Assembly: GCA_016293265.1 (NCBI GenBank)
Contig: JAEDEN010000093.1
Span: forward strand, 1 to 5,858
Direction: 5' to 3'
Length of the DNA: 5,858 nucleotides
Source of the DNA: Oscillospiraceae bacterium
GTDB lineage: Bacteria; Bacillota; Clostridia; Oscillospirales; Oscillospiraceae
Position numbers and translations under genes: made by a program. The number at the start of each line of letters is the position of its first letter. Position 1 is the first letter of the stretch. The notes beneath the pieces were generated by a model. That model made no database searches. It saw nothing but the letters and a program-made list of their open reading frames with translations, and was not told the DNA's origin. Of this stretch, positions 1 to 5,002 are shown in pieces.

Positions 1-288
1 CAGGGCCAGCTCCTCCGCCAGGATCTCATAGAACACGATGTCCTCGTAATGCTCGATGGCGTCGTGGATACCGCCGTCGGCAAAGGCTCGGGAGGGGATC
101 AGATCCCCCTGGTACAGCTCCACCAGCTTATTCATCTTGTGCTGCAGGCAGTGGGAGAACACCAGGCTTTCCACCTGGTCGTATTCCTTGATGCGGTCAT
201 CTTCACGGGTGGAGTTGATGACCCAGTTTCCTATGTAGACCAGATCCAGCAGATACCGGTACTGCTGCTCGGTCAATTCGATCTTCAT
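1..288 (-). CDS. Hypothetical protein, N-terminal 96 residues (truncated by window edge)
   Basis: An open frame on the minus strand begins with ATG (complement of 286-288) and stays open for exactly 96 codons to the left edge, so the gene is partial. A strong Shine-Dalgarno AGGAGGTG lies about 8 bases upstream, which fixes the start. The protein opens MKIELTEQQYRYLLDLVYIG and continues with NWVINSTRED (residues 21-30); it is rich in charged and aromatic residues, looks soluble and mostly helical, and has no signal peptide or membrane segment in the visible part. I do not recognise the family. It is transcribed away from the DUF1934-argS operon from its own promoter, so it is not part of that unit. 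Its function cannot be stated from this fragment. Confidence 0.85.
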   Translation of the reverse strand, partial: MKIELTEQQYRYLLDLVYIGNWVINSTREDDRIKEYDQVESLVFSHCLQHKMNKLVELYQGDLIPSRAFADGGIHDAIEHYEDIVFYEILAEELAL

Positions 289-325
289 GGTAAGACACCT
301 CCTGTGCCCATGGTGTTTCAAAATG

Positions 326-354
326 ATTATAGCAAAGCCGCCGTGGAAATTCCA
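326..354 (-). promoter_or_regulatory. Extended -10 promoter for the minus-strand hypothetical gene
   Basis: Read on the minus strand, positions 334 to 326 spell TGCTATAAT, a perfect TATAAT with the extended -10 TGn element. The -35 position (about 354-349, TGGAAT, 17-bp spacer) matches consensus poorly, which is tolerated by extended -10 promoters. Transcription would start around 319 and give a leader of about 30 bases before the ATG at 288. Confidence 0.6.
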
Positions 355-355
355 C
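343..355. promoter_or_regulatory. Perfect 13-bp palindrome, possible operator
   Basis: GTGGAAATTCCAC is a perfect inverted repeat of two 6-base arms around one central base. The one-base centre makes an RNA hairpin unlikely, so a DNA-binding dimer is the more natural reading. It covers the -35 region of the minus-strand promoter, the usual position for a repressor or activator site. No regulator gene is visible in the window, so its role is inference. Confidence 0.4.
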
Positions 356-387
356 ATAAAAAGCGAGGAAAAAGAGGAAAATCTCCC

Positions 388-417
388 TTGCGGAGGACTC
401 CTACTCTATAGTATAAT
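388..417 (+). promoter_or_regulatory. Sigma-A-type promoter of the DUF1934-argS operon
   Basis: TTGCGG at 388-393 and a perfect TATAAT at 412-417 are separated by 18 bp. Transcription would start near 424, giving a leader of about 48 bases. The leader holds only a small GCGC/GCGC hairpin (428-440) and is far too short for a T-box, so tRNA-sensing control of argS is not supported. Confidence 0.65.
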
Positions 418-471
418 AAAAAACTAAGCGCGTTGTGCGCCTGTGAGAAAAATGATGCACAGGGAGGAGCT

Positions 472-903
472 ATGGAAGAAAGAACGCTTCCCGTGGTGCT
501 CTCCATCCGGGGAGAGCAGTATTTTGACGACGTGGACCCCGATGAAACGGAGCTGATCACCGAGGGCACCATGACCCTGGCCGGGGATGAGATCCGGCTT
601 TCCTATGAGGAGTCGGAGCTGACGGGAATGAAGGGGACCACCACCGCCTTTTCCCTCCGGAACGGGCAGGTGGTGCTGACACGCACCGGCACCGTGAACT
701 CCCGGATGGTGTTTGAGGAGGGACGGCAGCATACCTCCCTTTACGAGACCCCCTTCGGCGAGCTGACGGTGGACATCCAGACCAGCCGCCTGAGGCACAA
801 TCTCACGGAGCGGGGCGGCATCATGGAGATCCGCTACTCCATCGCCGTGGAGCACACCGTCACCGGGCGGAACTGCTTCAAGATCCGCGTCAGGGTCAAA
901 TAA
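472..903 (+). CDS. DUF1934 family protein (YwiB-like), beta-barrel protein
   Basis: A 143-residue soluble protein of the DUF1934 (PF09148) family, whose members are about 140 residues long and adopt a calycin-like beta-barrel fold; no reaction is established. Recognisable parts are the N-terminal strand LPVVLSIRGEQ (6-16), the segment YEESELTGMKGTTTAF (45-60), and the long conserved stretch around RMVFEEGRQHTSLYETPFGE (78-97), followed by VDIQT (100-104). The C-terminus is a strand ending in basic residues. The start at 472 is chosen because AGGGAGGAG lies just upstream with good spacing; the in-frame TTG at 433 has no such site and would add 13 residues that look nothing like the family. It lies 55 bp upstream of argS with no terminator between, the same order as ywiB-argS in Bacillus. 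Confidence 0.88.
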   Translation: MEERTLPVVLSIRGEQYFDDVDPDETELITEGTMTLAGDEIRLSYEESELTGMKGTTTAFSLRNGQVVLTRTGTVNSRMVFEEGRQHTSLYETPFGELTVDIQTSRLRHNLTERGGIMEIRYSIAVEHTVTGRNCFKIRVRVK

Positions 904-926
904 GGCTATGTACGAAACGTTTTCCC

Positions 927-932
927 TATAAT
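927..932 (+). promoter_or_regulatory. Possible internal promoter -10 box upstream of argS
   Basis: A perfect TATAAT sits 26 bases before the argS start in the 55-bp gap after the DUF1934 gene. No sequence resembling TTGACA lies 16-19 bp upstream and there is no TGn extension. It could provide extra argS transcription or be chance. Confidence 0.3.
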
Positions 933-958
933 CTGCCAACGAAAGAGGTAGTCAACCA

Positions 959-2704
959 ATGATCAACATGATTCAAAACGCAAAAGACCAGGCCGCCGGC
1001 CTTGCCATGAAGGCCTACCGGGCGGCTGTGGCCGACGGCACCCTGCCCGCCGCCGAGGTCAAGACCGCCCCGGTGGAGATCCCCAAGGATACCGCCAACG
1101 GCGACTTCACCACCACCTTTGCCCTGGCGGCTTCCAAGGCCCTGCGCAGCAACCCCCGCCTCATCGCCCAGACCCTGCTGGACCACATGGATCTGGAGGG
1201 CACCTATTTCTCCTCCGCCGAGATCGCCGGCCCCGGCTTCTTGAATTTCCGCCTCAATGACACCTGGTACGAGGGGGTCATGTCCGCCGTGGAGAGCGAG
1301 GGGGAGGCCTACGGCACTTCCGACGCCCTGAAGGGACAGAAAATCATGGTGGAGTTCGTCTCCGCCAACCCCACCGGTCCCATGCACATGGGCAACGCCC
1401 GGGGCGGCGTCCTGGGAGATACCCTGGCGGCGGTCCTGGCTGCCAGCGGCGCCGACGTGAGCCGGGAGTTCTACGTCAATGACGCCGGACACCAGATCGA
1501 CAAGTTCGCCCACTCCATCGAGGCCCGCTACCTCCAGCTCATCCAGGGTGAGGAGAACGTCCCCTTCCCCGCTGACGGCTACCAGGGAGGCGACATCAAG
1601 GACCTGGCCCAGGCCTATTACGACGCTCACGGGGAGGCGCTGGTGGACGTCCCCGCCGAAGAGCGCCAGGCCAAGCTGGCCGAGTTCGGCCTTTCCGTCA
1701 ACCTGCCCAAGATGAAAACGGACCTGCAGCGCTACAAGATCGAATACGACACCTGGTTCTATGAGTCCACCCTTCACGAAAGCGGCTATGTGGCCGAGAC
1801 CGTGGGGCTCCTCACCCAGGGGGGCTGGACCTATGAAAAGGACGGCGCCATCTGGCTCAGAACCGCCGACATCCTGCGGGAGAACCTGCGCAAGGCGGGC
1901 AAGAAGGAAAAGGACATTGAAAAGCTGGACCTGAAGGACGACGTGCTCCGCCGTGCCAACGGTTTCTACACCTACTTTGCCGCCGACATCGCCTACCACC
2001 GCAACAAGTTCGCCGTCCGCGGCTTTGACAAGGTCATCAACATCTGGGGCGCCGACCACCACGGCCATGTGGCCCGGCTGAAGGGGGCCCTGGACGCCCT
2101 GGGCCTCAACGGCTCGGAGCGGTTGGACATCGTCCTCATGCAGCTGGTCAAGCTCCTGCGGGACGGCGAGGTGGTGCGGATGAGCAAACGCACCGGCAAG
2201 GCCATCTCCCTCTCCGACCTCCTGGACGAGGTCAGCGTGGACGCCGCCCGCTGGTATTTCAACGCAAAGCCCGACACCCAGATGGAATTCGACCTGGGCC
2301 TTGCCGTCCGTGAGGACAGCGAGAACCCCATTTACTATGTGGAATACGCCCACGCCCGCATTTGCTCCCTCCTCCGGGCCATGGAGGGCGAGGGGGTAAC
2401 GGTGGGCCGCCAGGCCGACGTGGAGATGTCCCTGCTCAGCGGCGAGACGGAAAAGGCCCTCATCAAGCAGCTCTCCCAGTTCTGCGAGGAGGTGCGCCTG
2501 GCCGCCCGGGACTACGACCCCAGCCACATCAACCGCTACCTCCAGGAGCTGGCCGCCTGCTTCCACCGCTTCTACGGCGCTTGCCGCATCAAGGGCGAGG
2601 AGCCCAAGGTGATGGCCGCCCGGCTGAAGCTGGCGGACGACACCCGGGTGGTGCTGCGCAACGGCCTCAAGCTCATCGGCGTGGACGCCCCTGAGAAGAT
2701 GTAA
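959..2704 (+). CDS. argS: Arginyl-tRNA synthetase
   Basis: Class I synthetase that charges tRNA-Arg with arginine using ATP in the cytoplasm. At 581 residues it is full length for the family. Visible domains are an N-terminal tRNA-recognition domain (about 1-110, ending in GPGFLNFRL), the Rossmann catalytic core (about 125-445) and a C-terminal DALR anticodon-binding domain (about 460-581, containing NPIYYVEYAHARICSLLRAM). The HIGH-type signature lies in VEFVSANPTGPMHMGNARGG (131-150) and reads HMGN at 143-146 instead of HxGH. Other family marks are FYVNDAGHQID (171-181), WGADHHGHVARLKGAL (363-378) and the KMSKS-type loop RMSKRTGKA (407-415). The start ATG follows GAAAGAGG with about 10 bases of spacing; an in-frame ATG at 968 would be too far from it. 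It is the second gene of the DUF1934-argS unit, and a hairpin terminator follows. Confidence 0.97.
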   Translation: MINMIQNAKDQAAGLAMKAYRAAVADGTLPAAEVKTAPVEIPKDTANGDFTTTFALAASKALRSNPRLIAQTLLDHMDLEGTYFSSAEIAGPGFLNFRLNDTWYEGVMSAVESEGEAYGTSDALKGQKIMVEFVSANPTGPMHMGNARGGVLGDTLAAVLAASGADVSREFYVNDAGHQIDKFAHSIEARYLQLIQGEENVPFPADGYQGGDIKDLAQAYYDAHGEALVDVPAEERQAKLAEFGLSVNLPKMKTDLQRYKIEYDTWFYESTLHESGYVAETVGLLTQGGWTYEKDGAIWLRTADILRENLRKAGKKEKDIEKLDLKDDVLRRANGFYTYFAADIAYHRNKFAVRGFDKVINIWGADHHGHVARLKGALDALGLNGSERLDIVLMQLVKLLRDGEVVRMSKRTGKAISLSDLLDEVSVDAARWYFNAKPDTQMEFDLGLAVREDSENPIYYVEYAHARICSLLRAMEGEGVTVGRQADVEMSLLSGETEKALIKQLSQFCEEVRLAARDYDPSHINRYLQELAACFHRFYGACRIKGEEPKVMAARLKLADDTRVVLRNGLKLIGVDAPEKM

Positions 2705-2711
2705 AAGGATT

Positions 2712-2737
2712 CATCAAAAAGCGGAAGCTTTTGGATG
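2712..2737 (+). other. Imperfect hairpin with GGAA tetraloop after argS
   Basis: Eight bases after the argS stop, AAAAGC (2717-2722) pairs with GCTTTT (2727-2732) around a GNRA-type GGAA loop. The stem extends past one A/G mismatch with CATC/GATG. There is no T-run after it, so it is not a terminator itself; it could protect the 3' end of the argS mRNA. Confidence 0.45.
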
Positions 2738-2765
2738 GGAAGGCTGCGGGGTGCTGCAGCGCAGG

Positions 2766-2796
2766 AAAGGCACATCCCGTGGGGGATGTGCCTTTT
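2766..2796 (+). terminator. Intrinsic terminator downstream of argS
   Basis: AAAGGCACATCCC (2766-2778) and GGGATGTGCCTTT (2783-2795) form a perfect 13-bp stem with a 4-base loop (GTGG). The T-run is short: TTTT at 2793-2796, partly inside the stem, followed by CC. The stem is strong but the short U-tract leaves some doubt about efficiency. It separates the argS unit from azlC. The rest of the gap to 2919 shows no convincing promoter for azlC, which must either have a weak or non-standard one or depend on readthrough. Confidence 0.7.
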
Positions 2797-2919
2797 CCGC
2801 GTTTTCCCCCGGGAAGTGCTTTTGCCGGCGCACATACCGCCGCCGAAAACGAATGATGCCCCCTCCGTGCCTGCGGGCGCGGAACCCCGTGGGGCTGACT
2901 GGAGAGGAGAAGCCTCGTT

Positions 2920-3603
2920 ATGTGTATAAAATCCGCCCTCCGGGCCGCCTTTCCCGCCACCATTCCGGTGATGACGGGCTACTTCTGCCTGGGCTTTGCC
3001 TATGGCCTGCTCATGTCCGCCAAGGGCTTTTCTCCCATTTGGGCGGTGCTCATGAGCGCCCTGGTGTTTGGCGGCAGCATCCAATACCTGGCGGTGACGC
3101 TGCTGGGGTCCGCCTTTGCGCCCCTCCAGGCCTTTTTGCTCTCCGTGATGGTCAACGCCCGGCATATCTTCTACGGCTTGTCCATGCTGGAACACTACCG
3201 CTCCGCAGGCCGCTTCCGCCCCGCCCTGGTGGCCCTGCTGACGGATGAGACCTTCTCCATCGTCTCCTCCATGGAGGCGCCGGAGGGGGTGGAGCGCCGG
3301 GACTTCTGCCTTTGGGTGTCGCTGCTGGACTACCTCTACTGGGTGGGGGCCACGGCCGTGGGAGCTCTGCTGGGAAGGGTGCTGCGCTTCGACACCACCG
3401 GTATGGATTTTGCCCTGACGGCCCTGTTCGTCGTGCTCTTCATGGAGCAGTGGAAGAAGCGGGAGAACCGCCTGCCGGGACTGGCGGGCATCGCCTGCGC
3501 CGCCCTCAGCCTGGGGCTGTTCGGGGCGGAGAAGATGGTGATCCCTGCCATGGGGATGATTTTGGCAGTGCTGCTGGGAGGGAGGAAGCGCTTATGCAGA
3601 TGA
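2920..3603 (+). CDS. azlC: AzlC family branched-chain amino acid permease, large subunit
   Basis: A 227-residue inner membrane protein of the AzlC family (PF03591). With AzlD it forms an exporter of branched-chain amino acids and their analogues such as 4-azaleucine. Family marks are the first membrane segment with YFCLGFAYGLLMSAKGFSP (21-39), the glycine-rich segment MSALVFGGSIQYLAV (45-59), the loop motif NARHIFYGLS (79-88), LTDETFSIVS (107-116), the DYLYWVGATAVGALLG segment (137-152) and GMDFALTALFVVLFMEQW (161-178). Two further hydrophobic segments complete the C-terminal part, and the tail is basic (GGRKRLCR). The start ATG at 2920 follows GGAGAGGAGA with about 10 bases of spacing. Its last codons overlap the start of azlD, which points to translational coupling. 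The length is normal for the family. Confidence 0.93.
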   Translation: MCIKSALRAAFPATIPVMTGYFCLGFAYGLLMSAKGFSPIWAVLMSALVFGGSIQYLAVTLLGSAFAPLQAFLLSVMVNARHIFYGLSMLEHYRSAGRFRPALVALLTDETFSIVSSMEAPEGVERRDFCLWVSLLDYLYWVGATAVGALLGRVLRFDTTGMDFALTALFVVLFMEQWKKRENRLPGLAGIACAALSLGLFGAEKMVIPAMGMILAVLLGGRKRLCR

Positions 3604-3929
3604 CGGATCTCCAGGCCTTTTTGACCCTGCTGGCCCTGGCCGCCGGGGTGCAGCTCACCCGGTGGCTGCCCTTCTGGCTCTTCCCCGGGGACAGGGAGCC
3701 GCCTGCCGTTGTGACCTACCTGGGCCGGGTGCTGCCCTGCGCCACCATGGGCCTTCTGGTGGTCTACTGCCTCAAGGGTGTCTCCTGGACTGCCGCGCCC
3801 CACGGCGCGCCGGAGCTTTTGGCCATCGGAGCGGTGGCGGTTCTCCACAGGTGGAAGGGGAATGTGCTTCTCTCCATCGCCGGGGGAACGGCCCTCTATA
3901 TGCTGCTGGTGCAGATGGTGTTTGTATAA
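3594..3929 (+). CDS. azlD: AzlD family branched-chain amino acid permease, small subunit
   Basis: A 111-residue membrane protein of the AzlD family (PF05437), the small partner of AzlC. It has an N-terminal hydrophobic segment (about 7-30) running into TRWLPFWLFPGDREPP (22-37), the conserved VTYLGRVLPCATMGLLVVYC (40-59), and two hydrophobic segments in the C-terminal half (about 74-84 and 91-111). It overlaps azlC by 10 bases. ATG 3594 is preferred because GGAGG at 3581-3585 (inside azlC) is 8 bases upstream; the in-frame ATG at 3600, which would form an ATGA overlap, is 14 bases away and would only remove two residues. A strong terminator begins directly after the stop codon. Confidence 0.92.
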   Translation: MQMTDLQAFLTLLALAAGVQLTRWLPFWLFPGDREPPAVVTYLGRVLPCATMGLLVVYCLKGVSWTAAPHGAPELLAIGAVAVLHRWKGNVLLSIAGGTALYMLLVQMVFV

Positions 3930-3958
3930 GGGACCGCCCCGCAGGGCGGCCCTTTTTT
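3930..3958 (+). terminator. Intrinsic terminator of azlCD
   Basis: GGGACCGCCC (3930-3939) pairs with GGGCGGCCC (3944-3952) with one bulged A and a CGCA loop, followed by six Ts (3953-3958). It starts at the base after the azlD stop codon. Confidence 0.92.
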
Positions 3959-3985
3959 GTTTACAGCCAGTTCACAGCCTTTTTC

Positions 3986-4015
3986 TTGACCGTGCTTTAC
4001 CAGCGGGGGTATAAT
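3986..4015 (+). promoter_or_regulatory. Near-consensus sigma-A promoter of the xpaC-telA operon
   Basis: TTGACC (3986-3991, five of six consensus bases) and TATAAT (4010-4015) are separated by 18 bp. Transcription would start near 4022, giving a leader of about 30 bases to the ATG at 4052. This is the best promoter in the window, so the operon may be expressed at a good basal level. No palindrome or other operator is obvious nearby. Confidence 0.82.
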
Positions 4016-4051
4016 AACAATGATATGGAAATCTCCAGGGGAGGAAAGCAT

Positions 4052-4750
4052 ATGGAAACCAAACGGAAGAGCGTCGCCCCCTTTTACGCGGTAGGTGTGC
4101 TGTGGCTGGTATGGGGACTGGTGCTGCCGCTGTACAGCGCCATGCACTACGCCCTGCTGGCGGCGGTATCCGCGGCGGTATTTTTCGGCGTGAACGCGGT
4201 CTGTGCCAAGGGGGGCGTCATCGGCGCGGAGAAGCGGGAGGCCCCCAAAAAGGAAGCGGAGCCCTCCACCGGCAACGCCGAGCTGGACAAGATGCTCAAG
4301 GACGGAAACCTGGCCATCAGCGAGATGAAGCGCCTGGACGACAACATCGCCGACCCCGGGATCTCCGCCGACATCGTGCGGTTGGAGCAGGTCAGCGCCA
4401 AGATCTTTGAGGAGGTCAGGCGGGACCCCAAGAAGCTGCCCCAGATCCGGCGCTTCATGGACTATTACCTGCCCACCACCTTGAAGCTCCTCAATTCCTA
4501 TGACCGCATGAGCGCTGCCGGGGTCTCCGGGGAGAACATCGACGCCACCCTGGCCAAGGTGGAGGGAATGATGCGCACCGTGGTGGCGGCCTTTGAAAAG
4601 CAGCTGGACGCCCTTTACGGTGCGGAGGCTCTGGATATTTCCACCGATATCACGGTGCTGGAGACCATGATGGCCCGGGAGGGCCTGGCAGGGCAGCCTT
4701 TGAAGGCCCAGACCTCCGGCGGGGACGGCGACATCAAGCTGGAGCTGTGA
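4052..4750 (+). CDS. xpaC: XpaC family (5-bromo-4-chloroindolyl phosphate hydrolysis) membrane protein
   Basis: A 232-residue protein of the XpaC family (PF10112). The family name comes from a Bacillus phenotype of X-phos hydrolysis; the real activity is not established, and I see no phosphatase motif here. The N-terminus holds two membrane segments (about 8-26 and 33-52) with basic residues before the first. A linker rich in Lys, Glu and Pro (about 58-75) leads to a helical cytoplasmic domain. The family signature is clear: EMKRLDDNIADPGI (91-104), RLEQVSAKIFEEV (110-122) and DPKKLPQIRRFMDYYLPTTL (125-144). The C-terminus ends in DIKLEL. ATG 4052 is chosen because AGGGGAGG is 7 bases upstream; the in-frame ATG at 4025 has no such site. 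It is the first gene of an operon with a small membrane protein and telA, the known partner of XpaC-type genes. Confidence 0.87.
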   Translation: METKRKSVAPFYAVGVLWLVWGLVLPLYSAMHYALLAAVSAAVFFGVNAVCAKGGVIGAEKREAPKKEAEPSTGNAELDKMLKDGNLAISEMKRLDDNIADPGISADIVRLEQVSAKIFEEVRRDPKKLPQIRRFMDYYLPTTLKLLNSYDRMSAAGVSGENIDATLAKVEGMMRTVVAAFEKQLDALYGAEALDISTDITVLETMMAREGLAGQPLKAQTSGGDGDIKLEL

Positions 4751-4760
4751 GGTGAGTTTG

Positions 4761-4976
4761 ATGAAAGAATACGGGGCCGCACTGACGGACTTTTTCTGCG
4801 CGGCCATGTTCCTGCTTTGCGCGTGGATCTTCGGCGTGGTTAACGGTGTGCAGGAGGGGCGGGGCTATTACGTGTTCCTGGGCCTTGTGTGGCTGGCCGG
4901 CGCCCTTATATGGGCTGTGCGCGGAGTTTGCGCACTGAGAAGAGAAAAAATGAATCAACCAAACGATGAGCTGTGA
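4761..4976 (+). CDS. Small two-helix membrane protein of unknown function
   Basis: A 71-residue protein I do not recognise. It has two strongly hydrophobic segments, about 8-29 (LTDFFCAAMFLLCAWIFGVV and on) and about 39-58 (YYVFLGLVWLAGALIWAVRG), joined by a short polar loop NGVQEGRG (30-37), and a basic then polar tail. The basic residues after helix 2 (ALRREK) suggest both ends lie in the cytoplasm. The ATG at 4761 follows GAGGTGA (4749-4755), which overlaps the xpaC stop codon, so translation is probably coupled; an in-frame GTG at 4752 lies within that ribosome binding site and is unlikely. The position between xpaC and telA suggests it belongs to the same membrane complex, but that is inference. 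Confidence 0.8.
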   Translation: MKEYGAALTDFFCAAMFLLCAWIFGVVNGVQEGRGYYVFLGLVWLAGALIWAVRGVCALRREKMNQPNDEL

Positions 4977-4988
4977 TAGAGGGAGGAA

Positions 4989-5002
4989 ATGAGCGATGAG
5001 CG
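4989..5002 (+). repeat. Tandem 7-bp duplication across the telA start
   Basis: ATGAGCG is repeated exactly twice without a gap. Each copy begins with an ATG in a different frame: the first (4989) reads seven codons to a TGA at 5010-5012, the second (4996) opens telA. The Shine-Dalgarno GGAGG (4982-4986) is 2 bases from the first ATG and 9 from the second, which favours the second. Confidence 0.85.

Noticed and set aside
49..411. 120-codon plus-strand frame at the left edge
   Set aside because: It is opposite the minus-strand gene and then crosses both divergent promoters; no ribosome binding site precedes it.
433..471. TTG start extending the DUF1934 protein by 13 residues
   Set aside because: No Shine-Dalgarno is present, it lies only about 9 bases after the predicted transcription start, and ATG 472 has a strong site.
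424..471. T-box or other riboswitch controlling argS
   Set aside because: The leader is only about 48 bases and has no T-box sequence or specifier stem; the 55-bp gap before argS is also too short.
926..2566. 546-codon open frame on the minus strand opposite argS
   Set aside because: It lies wholly antisense to a clear full-length ArgRS, its product is low-complexity Gly/Val/Leu/His sequence, and GC-rich codon bias readily leaves the opposite strand open.
2735..2929. 64-codon plus-strand frame between argS and azlC
   Set aside because: It runs through the terminator stem, lacks a ribosome binding site and gives an Arg/Pro/Ala-rich product typical of noncoding GC-rich DNA.
3662..4051. Upstream extension of the xpaC frame through azlD
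   Set aside because: It would read azlD out of frame and cross the azlCD terminator and the xpaC promoter; the start at 4052 has the proper ribosome binding site.
3896..4807. 303-codon minus-strand open frame opposite xpaC
   Set aside because: It spans the azlD end, a terminator, a promoter and xpaC on the other strand, and its product resembles no protein family.
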